Of a stretch of DNA of 64,000 bases, positions 12,501 through 24,321 are shown in pieces; within the stretch, counting starts at the first letter, position 1, and every line of letters begins with the position of its first letter. The DNA comes from Apostichopus japonicus (taxonomy: Eukaryota; Echinodermata; Holothuroidea; Aspidochirotida; Stichopodidae), in contig NC_092578.1 of the NCBI RefSeq assembly GCF_037975245.1, positions 17,739,821 through 17,803,820 of the forward strand, given 5' to 3'. Under the pieces are notes generated by a model. That model was not told the DNA's origin. It saw only the letters and a list, made by a program, of their open reading frames with translations, and ran no database searches. The position numbers and the translations under genes are program-made.

Positions 12501-13986
12501 AAGATTGGGTCTAAAAGTAAATGTCCAGAATTGCGGACTCAATGGCCATTAAAAGCTCTCAGTCGGAAGAACATGTAGGCAACAAGACGTGTTGAGACTT
12601 GTCAATTGGTTATAAGACAAAAATATAAAAAAATATAAAAATTGAATTTTAACATATTTTTTAACAATTGTCATAAAACAGAGCCATTTGTTGTTGGCTG
12701 ATATTTTTTAATTTTTTGTTATATATTTTTTTTTAAGTTGGCTCCTAATATTTATCATAGCTACAATTTGTTTCATAAGCACAATAATATGTAGTGCCGA
12801 TGTCGTGAGGACTACATGGTTAATATAATGACTTGTCAATCATTTATCGTACATCTCCGTCTTCCCCCTATCTTTTAGTTCGGATAATGATAATAAATTA
12901 CCCCCTGCAGCATCGACCAACCACATAGCATCTATAGGGTATCGTTGTAAAAGTTATCTAATTAACTAAAAATCCTGTGTTCAAGGCGACTCATAATTGA
13001 GTAGATATAGACGTGCACACAGAAATTCTCGCTCTACCTTGATAAGTATGCAAACTCTTTTTTTTTTTTCTTCCCTTGGACTTGATCGGAGGCTGTATAT
13101 TTAAAGCAATATGATGTTTCGCATCATATGTCATTTTTTTCTGTGAGTGTATCTTTCAATGCCATATTCAACTTCGAACGTGTCTATGCCGCAACGGCGT
13201 TCAATACATGACCCGATTTTAATACACCCGAGCGATCGTAGGTTTCTTTTGTTTTTCGGTCATTGTTCGGTCTAATGAAGTTGATTAGCGTTTTAATCGA
13301 CCAATTTGTAGGCAATTTTTATCAACAGATTACCGAATAATAATCAACCTTAAATTTGTAAATTGATCAAATTAAGACACGCTACTATAGATGTCTGCAC
13401 CAAATAATAAATTGAGTTATGTTGAAATTGTATCACGCTGTTCAATATTGTGCTGTTGTTGTTACGGATATGGTGTAAAAATATATGCCGTATGCTGTAT
13501 GCGCTGTATAACATGCCTCTATTGAAAATGTAAGCTCTTAATATTTTTTTAATGGCTGTTTTTTGTATTTCTTTATGTGATATGACTTACAAATCTAAAA
13601 TGGATATTACCAATATATGGAAGGGGGTGTGGTCTGTCCGCAGAAAGAAAACACTTCTCTAGTCCTCCGACCTCTTCGGACTCGTGGAAGAATTCAAAGT
13701 TGTAAACCCAGTTTCAACTGTGTAACTTTGGGCAGTAACTCGGTCGTATATGGGTATAATATCAACATGGATTAATTCTAGCCTAAACACACACAAAAAC
13801 AGAAGATACTTTACGTCATTTGTGTTCCTTCACGAGGACTACTCTAAATTTTTCAAATTGCATTTAGTTTCAACGTTTCGGCTAGGTATTTGATTACAAC
13901 ATATAAAGTCCATGTAGGTATCTCTCTTTAACTTAAAGATAGAGGCCCTATATACACGAATTGTATAACGGCATATAGAGAATTAA
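9576..13986. other. Intergenic stretch, no gene recognised
   Basis: 4.4 kb without a supported gene. It contains a G12 run (10150-10161), a G-rich tract (about 11214-11245), an (AAAT)n run (12146-12166) and a small hairpin at 13109-13129 (ATATGATG, five-base loop, CATCATAT). A locally GC-richer patch at 11830-11960 carries a 33-codon ATG frame but no convincing exon structure. Confidence 0.5.
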
Positions 13987-13994
13987 ATGTACGA

Positions 13995-14014
13995 TATATA
14001 TATATATATATATT
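13995..14014. repeat. Short (TA)n microsatellite
   Basis: About nine TA units. Confidence 0.85.
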
Positions 14015-14377
14015 TATTACTGTCACGAACAAATGCTATTTATATATACACTGTGTATAAAATGTTGCACAGTAAAGAAATGAGGTACTATGTAAGTTAC
14101 ATAGCAACAGCGGAAACGTTCGTATGTCTACAGATGTGTACCTTTATGCCGTGCTTTTCGAAGGCCAACGAAAAGGTTTGCAAATTGCTCGCTTGACATA
14201 TTGTTATGAACTCGTTAGTATTTCAACCGTACCGTACGTCATAATACGATAAAGGTAAAGGTATTCGATGCGGAGACGCAGTGTGTATATATCTCTGGTT
14301 GAGAGAATGTTAATTAAGTACAACCGATAGTCATTAATACCTGGCTATGGGCTATTATGGTTATATCCCACTTAAAG

Positions 14378-14506
<129 letters not shown>

Positions 14507-14635
14507 AAGTATCAAGTCAAGTTTGAAGTCCTTGAGGACAAGTACCAAGTCAATTCTGAAGCCCTTGAGGACAAGTATCAAGTCAAGGCTGAAGTCCTTG
14601 AGGATAAAAAACAAGTCAACTTTGAAATCACTGTA
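14507..14635 (+). repeat. 33-bp minisatellite coding an 11-residue repeat
   Basis: Three full units (14507-14539, 14540-14572, 14573-14605) and a partial fourth. Each is 33 bp, so the reading frame is kept. On the plus strand the units read [22 protein letters not shown] and [11 protein letters not shown], followed by KKQVNFEI, then a stop at 14648. Substitutions fall in both synonymous and nonsynonymous positions. An 11-residue charged/aliphatic period is the hendecad pattern of some coiled coils. Upstream the frame is only (TA)n, and no splice acceptor with a pyrimidine tract precedes it, so there is no evidence that it is translated here. Confidence 0.8.
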
Positions 14636-15755
14636 GCATTGAATGTTTAATGACTAGAATTATTAATAACTAATTTTGTACAGGGAAACACCAAGGGCAC
14701 AAACACCTTTTTGAACTGGGAAGCTAAGGTAATAAAGTCGTCCATAGGAGGGGTTTTGCATCTTTGTGGAACAATGTTGAAGAATTATTGACTTTTTTAT
14801 CGTCATAGCATGTTAAACATGAGTAGGTATACTTTTCACAGGGAACGTGTATAATTTGAATACAAACTAGAAATTAACAGCAAACCGAATTGGCAAACAG
14901 CAGGCTGAAAGTGCAGAGGAAACTCTCAAATAGTTACTCGTAAGTTAATGAGTAATTATCATGCAGTCACTGGCATCTTATATTTCTCGGTTTATTGGAA
15001 CAGTAAATTGATATATCGGGGGTTTTCACATACGGTATACAGTGTGGAATGTTGTTCTCTTGAAGATAATTATTACAATGTCTTTGCCACTGAAATACCC
15101 CTTTAAAACACGCTCACAACAATTTGCATATATTTTAGCTTCTTGGGAGTTTCATTGTGGTTCTTTTTCAAAACTTTCACTTACGTTGAAATCTACTCAT
15201 TGCAAGTGACATGGGGACATGTGCGGTTGTAGAATTAATTTCAGGAATCCTGTTGGTAACTAACTTAATTAAAATGAGAACAGTTGCAATGACAAATTAC
15301 TTCATAAATATTAATTATTCATTCATACATTATTTAGTTAGTTAATTAATAATTTAATTCATGTATCACGCTTTTGCTATAACTGTACTGATCTCAAAAA
15401 CATGGATGTTAATAAAGTTTAATTTATATGTTTCAATCATGTTCCGACGTGGTAGTGACGCAAGTGATAATTCCAACGTGTTCACATGCACTTTTTATGG
15501 ATCGCCAAAGTATACCAAAAAAGAATCTCCTACAAAATATACGGTGGGAATGTGGGGACATATACGTTCATGATGTCTAAAAGATACGAATAAGCATTTA
15601 AAAACATATAAAGATGATATACAATATACTTCCATGATAGAAAGAAGTATGAGCGGAAAGTGAGGGGGAGGAGGGGGGGGACAACACGGGTATCCTGAAA
15701 TTGTATACAATAAATTCCAAATTCAATTTCTTTAGTCTAGAAAGTACGAAGATTT

Positions 15756-15756
<1 letters not shown>
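14636..15756. other. Intergenic stretch, no gene recognised
   Basis: AT-rich with no recognised element. A G-rich run (GGGGGAGGAGGGGGGG) lies at about 15663-15680, and a TTAATTAAT-rich patch at about 15300-15360. Confidence 0.5.

Positions 15757-15816
<60 letters not shown>
15757..15816. repeat. (TA)n array abutting tRNA-containing repeat copy B
   Basis: About 29 uninterrupted TA units ending directly at AATGAAAATCGTAATG. This is the same junction as at 9220/9221. Confidence 0.95.
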
Positions 15817-15819
<3 letters not shown>

Positions 15820-16122
15820 GAAAATCGTAATGAGTTGGAAAATCAAAAACAGTGAAAAAACTTCCAGCCTCCACCGGGATTCGAACCCGGGCCTTCCGCT
15901 CTGTACGCTGACACCCTAACCACTAGGCTATGGACGCTGATTGTATGTCCAGAGGTTCGAAACCGGTAAGGAAGGTCGTAATTCCACTGTAGGCGTTTGT
16001 CACCTGTATCGAACAATACTAGTTCTGTTTTTGGTGACATATTTTGCCTTACTCTAGAGATCAAACATGATACTACCCAACTCGAAATCATTTGTGATTC
16101 CTAAAGCCGGATCTCGAAAGAG
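15817..16122 (-). mobile_element. tRNA-containing repeat, family 1, copy B (best preserved tRNA start)
   Basis: On the minus strand the tRNA-like module occupies 15937-15867. It has 5' GCGTCCA, A box TAGCCTAGTGGTTAGG, a weak anticodon stem, the T-arm/B box GGGTTCGAATCCC and 3' TGGAGGC. The acceptor strands pair at 6 of 7 positions, with a G-G mismatch at the third pair. The tail reads CTGGAAGTTTTTTCACTG, then a stretch ending in CGATTTTCATT, then TA repeats. Unlike a standard SINE, about 180 bp lying 5' of the tRNA module (15938-16122) is also shared with the other two copies. It carries the internal motif CGGTTTCGAACCTC, which is itself faintly B-box-like. Confidence 0.85.
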
Positions 16123-16187
16123 ATACTTTGAACAGACTTTATGTTAATGCAATGGAGGTAAACGACAAAGGCAAATGAATATATATA

Positions 16188-16200
16188 AATGAAAATCGTA

Positions 16201-16240
<40 letters not shown>
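16188..16240 (-). repeat. Family 1 tail remnant joined to a TA array
   Basis: AATGAAAATCGTAAT (16188-16202) is identical to the first bases of copy B and is flanked by short TA repeats on the left and a TA array (16203-16238) on the right. Nothing else of the element is present. This is either a heavily 5'-truncated insertion or sequence copied during array instability. Confidence 0.6.
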
Positions 16241-16594
16241 TCGATTTCTCTGCTCTTTCCCCAATAAATATTTATTTGTTTACATTCAATCCCATACTTT
16301 ATACCTTGACAAAAATTTGCTCTTAAGAGCATCCAAAAGGGGCCATATTTCTGGAGGGAAGAGAATATGGACAACAGTTTCCATTATTGCTAATTTATAC
16401 TAACTACACTACTTTGCCCAGGGTACTAATATACTCTAGTTTGCGCCATGATTCTTATGGGAATCCCACCTCCGTATTGCCACCACCTTGAGGGGTTGTA
16501 CAATAATTGACGAAAAACACTTGTCTTTTTCTCGTCGTATGCAAACCAACTAAAATAGTTTCAGTATTATGTCCTGAAACAAAATGTTTACAAC

Positions 16595-16597
<3 letters not shown>
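16241..16597. other. Intergenic stretch, no gene recognised
   Basis: No repeat or coding structure seen between the two TA arrays. Confidence 0.45.

Positions 16598-16636
<39 letters not shown>
16598..16636. repeat. (TA)n microsatellite
   Basis: About 18 TA units preceded by TGTG. Confidence 0.95.
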
Positions 16637-16639
<3 letters not shown>

Positions 16640-17597
16640 AGATGTTTCCTTGCTAGAAATAAATTTGAATTTGAGGATCATTACAGGAGCAAGTTAATAT
16701 TATATGACTCATGTTCAGTCAATGTGAAAGATATAGGAATGTTTTGTATTATCAATTCAAATGCTTTACTCACCTTCTCCGCGGTACCGATTCTACACGT
16801 TTGGCTACGCGTTTTGGCACCCTGTATCTTTTTCACCTATACGGCAAAAAAAGAAGAAATGAAATATGAAATTAATGAATATTCAACATTTTCTTCGAAA
16901 GTTTATGCTCTTCGGGAACTTAGACGCCCCCCCCCCCCGCACCTCCCCCACTAATCTTCAAATACATGGAACGTCCCATCATGGTTTAGAGATATAAGGC
17001 TTTAAATGACCTTTCTGTTTGAACCCAATATGTTAGAAAATCAACTTATGTTTACTCATGTTCAATCTTCAGCATGAATGATGCAACAACCGTTACATTA
17101 CAATATTTACCAAGACAACTCTTTTTTTTCTAATTTAATCTTCTTTGTGATATTTCGGTATAAGTTAAGAGGGTTAGAAAGACCGTCCTTTCCAGTTATC
17201 AATTTTGTAAGCGCGCTCAAATCTGACTGTAATACTGATGAACTGGAATCGATTTTTCAAATTCATCGGATGTAATTTGTACACAATGACAGTTTCCTTT
17301 AATCAAGGATGCTCGGAAGACAGAATTAATACTCCTACAGACGATTTAGCAAGTATGGAATCATTGAGGTGCCATCAACATGTTAGGATCTTCTTCGATA
17401 CAAGTTTGCTGAAATTCATCTTTTGTGTTTTACTGCAAAAAAAAGAATGCTGAAGTGAATAAATTCATTAATTTGTTGCAAAGTGATGATTTCAAGAGAT
17501 TTATTAAATGATTAGTTTATCATTTGGCAATAATTTGTTGAAATGATGACTTTCTATTGTGAGTATAATTTATAATTTATAACTTATGATATATACA
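16637..17597. other. Intergenic stretch, no gene recognised
   Basis: Contains a C10 run at about 16927-16938. The 118-codon frame from 16598 is partly TA repeat and shows no motif, so it is not called. Confidence 0.5.
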
Positions 17598-17618
17598 GAT
17601 GGATGGATGGATGGATGG

Positions 17619-17661
<43 letters not shown>

Positions 17662-17701
17662 TATATGAATATATATATGAATATATATATGAATATATAT
17701 T
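17598..17701 (+). repeat. (GGAT)n and TA compound microsatellite
   Basis: Five GGAT units (17600-17620), then TA repeats, then about three 12-bp units of the form ATATATATATGA. Confidence 0.95.
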
Positions 17702-19892
17702 TAACCAGATTGTAATTTTTCACGATGAACAATGTTGAGTTCCTCACTAGCTATATTTAAAGAAACTGCCATTTGTTCTTCTGTAAGTTGTGAGTATATT
17801 TAACTGAATAATTAATACTTTTCTTGACTAATTGCTACTATATTGACAAAACGACGTTAACCATTATGACATCACCTCAAAGCTCCCGTACATATGTCAT
17901 ATCTTTACTTCTTGAAGTAAATTGAGAAGACTCCACTTTCACTGTTTTTCTTCTTCCTAAGAAAAAATAATCCTTTAAATCGCTGAGGATTTTTTACGGT
18001 TTAATGACAGATCCAACGTATCAAGTTAATTGTTTATATTCCTCTATCCTGTCGCAACAGATCACCGTCGACCTATGAACGATGGAATTTAAATGTCATT
18101 CGTAAATCTGAGCTCAAAATCATCTCCTCCGGTAAATTAAGGTTGGTCACTCATCGCTGAGTCATTAGGTAAATATGGTCAAGTCCAGTCAACCTTTGCC
18201 GTGTTTTACTTTTATTTTTTAATTTAATTTTAGTATATTTATATACAGAATATTTTAGCACGATAGCATTATAAAAGTGCGTTGAAAGGTATATGAAGTG
18301 AAGACTTTGTATATGAGAATCAAGGTGGATATATGATTAAAACAATATATGGTATGATCCTTTAACACAATCTTAATGATGAATATGGGCGCCTTAGTAC
18401 CACTGTTTCATGAATTCTAATAACTAAAAAAAAACATATCCCCTTATATAACTAAATTAGACACCAATTGTCTTTGACAAAGTTGTAATTCATTGTACAC
18501 ATGATAGGCCATAAAGCCACCCCACCCCACCCCACCCACCACCATCCCGTTTATTCTGTTGAATTTTGTGATGCAACTGAGCTTCTGCCCGGATTATATG
18601 TGTGTTGGATTATATGCAGACCAGCCAAAAATCGGTTAAAGCACAAGCCACCGATGTTAAAAAGTAATTTCTATAAAAATATATATATACAAATAAAAAT
18701 TATACATGAGAATATAACGTGGATTGATATTAGTGTTTTTAATGGTCTAGTAAAAACTCATCAAAATTAATTCTATGCATAAAGTCATCCTTGAATAAGA
18801 CTTTTTAGAAGTTTCCTCATTCTTTTTCGTCTCTGCTTCGTTTTCTGCTTCTTCTTCTTCTTCTTTTGAAAATAATCTGTCTCATTATGGTTAATTTAAA
18901 ATATTCATCTCATGCAATGAATGTCTTTGTTTTTCACCCTTCCGCTTACCCGTGCACAACATGGCACGCCGTCTTTAGCATTCTTTATATCTAAGTGACA
19001 TGCGCAAAGCTACCTTTAGGCTATAGCTTCATCATGTTAGATTCAGTTTGTCAGTAGGGGGAAAAAAGTGATAAGTTTAGAAATCTTATCGGATTATGCT
19101 AATGAGGTTTTAGTTATTCCAGGTACTATATGTTGTTCTGTATCTTCGATCTGTGAGATCGGTGCACGATATTGGATACATAGGTCAGATAGACTTAGGT
19201 ACGGAAACCTTAAAGGTGCCGACAAAAAATGTTAAGATCTAAAGATAGAAGCTAAGTTTCAACAAAATTATTATTTGTTCAGTTAATAAGTTAACAATAT
19301 GCAATAACATTTTGCAAAATCGCAGGATTTTTTTATTTTTTTATTTAATTAATTAATTAATTAATTTTTACATGTTAACAAAAAAAGTTCCCAAACTTAA
19401 CATTTCGACGGCACTGAAACGCTTCCATACTTTTGGTCTAATTCGGTCCACACGTCACCAGCATAGATATCGGTTTTGTTAATGGTATTCACGGATTACC
19501 CAGTGTCATGGAGAACGAAGGTTAGACATGTATTCGGTTATAAAGCATGCTAAAAGCTTTGTCACCTTATAATCTCCCGGGTGAATGAACGCGAACGATG
19601 AATTGGTCATAAATAAATTCGTGGCCAATCTTTTATTGGCTGCCATGTGACAATGCGCCGACAGCATACATGTAGTCTTTCCATCACGCATACATATTTA
19701 TAAATATATTATTTCTTTGGTATCATCAATCACAAAAATGTCTTAATGTCATTACCATCAAATCTTAACTTTTATATAGATCGGAAAATTTCGTTTTCTA
19801 ACGGCCTGAAAATTGTCTTTGTGATAGAATACGAAGATAAATTTGAAAAGATGAGTGAAATACAAGAATCATAATCATATCAGCTCAATTAT
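17702..19892. other. Intergenic stretch, no gene recognised
   Basis: Contains a (CCCCA)n tract at 18520-18547, CTT repeats (about 18845-18865) and a (TTAA)-type repeat at 19346-19366. No exon-like frame was seen. Confidence 0.5.
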
Positions 19893-19909
19893 CATATCAG
19901 CTCTATTAT
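19893..19909 (+). repeat. Target-site duplication, left copy
   Basis: CATATCAGCTCTATTAT, repeated exactly at 20157-20173 on the other side of the SINE. A near-copy of the same phrase (ATCATATCAGCTCAATTAT) sits just upstream at about 19872-19890, so the target was already a small tandem repeat. Confidence 0.9.
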
Positions 19910-20156
19910 CATATGAGTGTTAGCTCAGTGGTTAACGCCGGTGCCTTACAATCATAAGGTCCCGAGTTCGAGTCACTCCAAGATTAATGTATGTCGTCCA
20001 GTTACAGAGTTGTTGACAATTGACAATTCATAATCATGGACGTTAAATATGAATCTAAGAGACTGACTTCGGTCAGCTTGCGGCTTTGATAAACCAATGA
20101 TGGCTTCTTCGCGAGTTCCTGCTTGCAGGAGGATCTAAAATACATACAAATACATA
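19910..20156 (+). mobile_element. tRNA-derived SINE, family 2, copy 1
   Basis: A canonical SINE layout on the plus strand: a tRNA-like head (about 19914-19979) with A box TTAGCTCAGTGGTTAACGCC and B box CCGAGTTCGAGTCACTCC, a roughly 150-bp body, and a tail of ATACATAC units. The body contains CTGAC-TTCG-GTCAG (20063-20076), a 5-bp stem closed on a UUCG tetraloop. A perfect 17-bp target duplication flanks it. The copy at 62833-63068 is roughly 94% identical by eye, including the hairpin. The element presumably depended on a LINE for mobility; which one cannot be told from this window. Confidence 0.92.
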
Positions 20157-20173
20157 CATATCAGCTCTATTAT
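20157..20173 (+). repeat. Target-site duplication, right copy
   Basis: Exact 17-bp match to 19893-19909, immediately after the (ATAC)n tail. Confidence 0.9.
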
Positions 20174-21339
20174 ACGGTCGTTGGATTGAACCCTTTATGA
20201 TATAGACTGAAATTTCCATTTAGGCGTAAATGTCTGCAACATTTCGCCAGTGATGGTTTCACTGGCGTACTGAAGGTAGAATTAAAAACTGAGTGAATAA
20301 CATCTTAAAGGACCATACCAGTCCCACTACGGTTAAAGAAGAAGAAGGAGAAGACCAAAAAAAAAACGTTTGCAAATTTGCAGAGTTATGTCGCTCAAAT
20401 GAAACTTTCATTTTGTGATTTTGTGAAAAACCGTAATGCAACTGAGTATATACATCCGTGCACCCATTATCAAATCATTACATCATAACTTCACCCTCCA
20501 CAACCAACTTCCCCCTCTTACCCCCCCCCTCCCCCAACAAACCTTCCCCAAATCACAACCATCCTACCATCCTACCCCACTATCCTATCATTCGTATATT
20601 CCCCAAATGTTCGCAGCTTATTTATTGCTCCGTGTAAACTAGAAGTATAGCAAGGCATACTCGTATGACAACATTTTGACGCCTCTACGAACTATACACC
20701 GGTACTTGATATGTTATTCTCCAAGGGAATGATACGCGACATGAACATGTTTGGGCAAATTAATGTCATATATGGTCAAGGTTATATTATTATGTGTAGT
20801 ATAACCTATAGGTCTAATACATTTTCAGCAGGGACTTGTAAACCACCTGTACACACACAGATGCTGGGCGTACAAAAACAATATTATTCGTACGAGGAAT
20901 ATTGACAAACTCGGCAAGTCCCAGAGTTTATATTAGAACAAATTTTACATTATACTAGTAACTTCAATATTTCTTTACTATTGATCCAAACTAGGTTTGC
21001 CCATTACGTTGGCATTCCAACAACAAAAAAGTATCGACTACTTATAGCAGTGTGATTTCATTATGTTGGTCTAGAGTAAAATGGATAACATAAAAAAAAA
21101 TCCAAGCCAATTCGTAAAATATATCAACTACACCATACACGACACACACATTTTTTAAGAAGTTAACTTTCAAAATGTCATTTGCAACAAACATAGCATA
21201 TATACACAAACACGAACAGCGGACAAATACACGTATATGTATGCACGTACACCAGCTGAAGGAACCTTTCAAAAGGAAAATTTACTTCAGTATCAGAAAT
21301 AAAATATTTATGAACTGAAATCAAGTTATATTTTACTTT

Positions 21340-21340
<1 letters not shown>
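20174..21340. other. Intergenic stretch with a pyrimidine/C-rich tract
   Basis: A strand-asymmetric C-rich tract lies at about 20490-20585, including C8-C9 runs and repeated CCATCCTA. Nothing else was recognised. Confidence 0.5.

Positions 21341-21395
<55 letters not shown>
21341..21395. repeat. (TA)n microsatellite
   Basis: About 27 TA units. Confidence 0.95.
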
Positions 21396-21397
<2 letters not shown>

Positions 21398-22149
21398 TGT
21401 TAATATGATGTAATGTTGTATAAAAAAACCTATTTATGCATTCATCTTTTATTTACATGTTATCATCGGGGGAGCTTCATGCATGCAAGAGGATTCTCTC
21501 AGTTTTTATCTTAATCTTTCAAATTAAGACCAGGAAGAATTTTACATTCAGACAACAACAAAAAACTAAAAAAAGGGAAGAAACTTTTACTTGAGGTGAA
21601 TTTCAGATGCGTGGCTGTTGTGCATTTACAGCTAATCTATAGTATTATGCACGCATTTTATAGCTGCTGGTGATTTTAATATTTCATATCGTTTATTCAC
21701 AGTAAATTTCATATTCGATAAAATGAAAGATAAATGAAAAAAAATATCATAGAATTATAAGATGTTTATAAGATGATTTAAGAGTTTAAGTATAAAGGAC
21801 TAATAAAAACTGCAATCGATGGGGGAGGGGGGAGGGGAGTGGGGGATCTCAGATATCTAGATGAAGATGAATTACATACCTGTATGGTCTTAGTATTATT
21901 TGTTGGTTGCCGATAATTCTAATAATTCATAACAGTAGTCACATGACACTTTAAATTCCGTATGCATGAACAATAACATACAATAAATAAATTTATATGA
22001 TAAATTATATATTAAACTATTGTACTTATGAATATTATGTACCAGTAATATTCTACATCATTTAACATTTTTTTTTTTTTGGCATTTCATGACTTGAGAG
22101 GACTAACGTTTTCACTGAAATTGGATTATTACATGAGGCCTCTTCTATG
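21396..22149. other. Intergenic stretch, no gene recognised
   Basis: Contains a G-rich tract at 21820-21845 (GGGGGAGGGGGGAGGGG) and a T12 run (about 22069-22080). Confidence 0.5.
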
Positions 22150-22820
22150 GATTTTAATTTCATCATGCAAAGCATATCGATAATTTAGCAGCAAACTTTA
22201 TAGAATCTCTCTAATCAAACTTCTTCAACTTTCGGCAAAATCTTTTTCATGAGGCAAACTTTTTAACACGTCTTAGTTTTCTTCAAATGTACTCTATAAA
22301 GTTTACGGCAAAGATCAATTCAAATTTAATTTTTAAGGTAAATTTATCATTTTGTTGTTGTTGAATAAAATGAAGCAAAGCAGATTGACTTCAATATTTC
22401 ATGGAAAGTGTCATTAACCGAAAGATATATTTGTACATTAATCTTTCCAAAACGTGTTGTTTAACTGCAAATGTCGTCTGTATATGCTTTTACACCCAGA
22501 TTATAATTTATCATATGAATTTGATCGAAACTTTATCAGCAAACCTTTCAGGATATCTCTTATCAATATTAATTTTCGGCAGAATCTTCTTCATGAGGAA
22601 AACTTTTTAACATGTGTATGTTTTCTTCAAATGTACCCTATAAATTTTACAGCAAAAATTAATTTTTTATGTACCGTTATAATTTATTTTTGTTTTCGAA
22701 TACAGTGAATCTTTTTCATGGAAACTGTCAGAACCAAAAGATTTTTTTTTTTCACATAAATCTTTCCAAAGGGTCGTCGTCTATATATATGCTTGTAGTC
22801 TACCAAAACTATAATTTAGC
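22150..22820 (+). repeat. Diverged tandem duplication of about 345 bp
   Basis: Copy 1 is about 22150-22498 and copy 2 about 22499-22820. Paired landmarks are ATCGATAATTTAGCAGCAAAC / ATCGAAACTTTATCAGCAAAC, CATGAGGCAAACTTTTTAAC / CATGAGGAAAACTTTTTAAC, TTTTCTTCAAATGTAC, TTTCATGGAAA and AATCTTTCCAAA. The offset is 344-348 bp, with identity perhaps 75-80%. The frames inside are not conserved between copies, so it is treated as noncoding. Confidence 0.8.
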
Positions 22821-23201
22821 TCAAAGTAATGATACTTTCTAGAGTTCTGACATATAAAAGCAGGGTTTATCATTTATTCATTCATAGCATGGTGTCTGGG
22901 TCTTGTCTGCATGGTAGACTTTGTGAATCGGTAAGATATTTAAAAGGTCAACATATTAATCATAACTTAAATTTCAAATTAACTTTATCTTTCTCGAAGG
23001 GTCATTAATGGCACCATACAAGACAGCCTGCACTTCTACTATAACAAAAACATAGCTTCTGTCTTTCATCAAAAACTATATGCTTTCATATTTCTTTCTA
23101 TCATGATTTAATATTTTCAAATCAAATATGTATTGCTGAAGTTATAGCGCATGCATGGCTGAATGTGTTGCAGAATAATGATTGATTATGTAGCGTTATA
23201 T

Positions 23202-23206
<5 letters not shown>
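22821..23206. other. Intergenic stretch, no gene recognised
   Basis: AT-rich. No repeat partner or exon-like frame seen. Confidence 0.45.
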
Positions 23207-23254
<48 letters not shown>

Positions 23255-23282
23255 TAAATATTTATATATATATATATATCTA
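23207..23282. repeat. Imperfect (TA)n microsatellite
   Basis: TA units with TATG, TACATAAATA and TCTA interruptions. Confidence 0.9.
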
Positions 23283-23587
23283 TAGAGGATCTTTGTACAT
23301 GATATTGCGGGTTTGACCTTTCATTGACCCTAAATGACCTTTGATCTCACGCCCCTCCCCATCCCCCACCCCAAATTGAACTTTGATGTACATTTTGATG
23401 TACATTTATGTAATATATGATTAGAAAATCTAATCTATTAATTACACACTCACTTATAGTTTCAAACGTAAATTATAAAAGTTACTTCAAAACAACAGTT
23501 CCACACGATGTACGAATACAAGTAAATTAAAGTACAATCAATTTTTTCCCTATGGATATATCTTGACACTAAAGCCTCATAGCATAG

Positions 23588-23592
<5 letters not shown>
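23283..23592. other. Short unique stretch between TA arrays
   Basis: Contains repeated TTTGACC/TGACCTTT phrases (GTTTGACCTTTCATTGACCC, AATGACCTTTGATC) at 23310-23347 and a duplicated TGATGTACATTT at about 23383-23407. No gene. Confidence 0.5.
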
Positions 23593-23660
<68 letters not shown>

Positions 23661-23702
23661 GAGTATATATATATATTTAGAGTATATATATATATATATT
23701 AT
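23593..23702. repeat. (TA)n array with TTTAGAG interruptions
   Basis: TA units with one TATG step. At the right end are two copies of a TTTAGAGTATATATATATA unit (about 23657-23700). Confidence 0.9.
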
Positions 23703-24110
23703 TATAGCAATTTCGTTTAAACGCCTTCTTACACGCATGCATGGCTCAATTAAAATTGTTTCATAATTATTATGATGTAAACGTGCTGTTATATTATTCA
23801 TATTATGTTAGGTCAGTTCTCCCTTTGTTTTTGGAGACTATAAACAACACCACGGGGAGGATGATCAAATGAAAAGTTTTGAATCATAGAAGGAAAACAA
23901 ATTTGGTAAGATCACGGTTAAATGATATTTTGTCAAATTTTAGATAATAATATATGGTAATTACAAGCAGATTTGGCAGTAAGAACGGTAACCTTAAAAT
24001 ATGGGAATATTAAAAACCATAATAATATATCAAGAAAAGATGTACGGTTCGTAAACTTTAATGAGAATCAAAATAATATACATCTCAGTTGGATGAAATA
24101 AGTATGTGTG
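23703..24110. other. Intergenic stretch, no gene recognised
   Basis: No structure recognised. Confidence 0.4.
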
Positions 24111-24170
24111 CGTACGTCATACGTACGTATGTACGTACGTACGTACGTATGTATGTATGTGTGTATATAT
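24111..24170. repeat. (ACGT)n / (ATGT)n microsatellite
   Basis: CGTACGTCATACGTACGTATGTACGT and further ACGT units. ACGT is self-complementary, so this tract can extrude a cruciform. It grades into ATGT and TA units. Confidence 0.9.
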
Positions 24171-24247
24171 ATTTCTATATTTCTATTTATTTATATATTT
24201 ATATAAACATATATATATATTACATAAAGCTTATTACTTTATACGCC

Positions 24248-24316
<69 letters not shown>
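24248..24316. repeat. (TA)n microsatellite
   Basis: About 33 TA units. Confidence 0.95.

Positions 24317-24321
<5 letters not shown>

Noticed and set aside
15867-15937. Functional tRNA gene on the minus strand
   Set aside because: It has A and B boxes, but the anticodon stem is broken, the acceptor has a mismatch, and three diverged copies share non-tRNA flanks, so it is part of a repeat.
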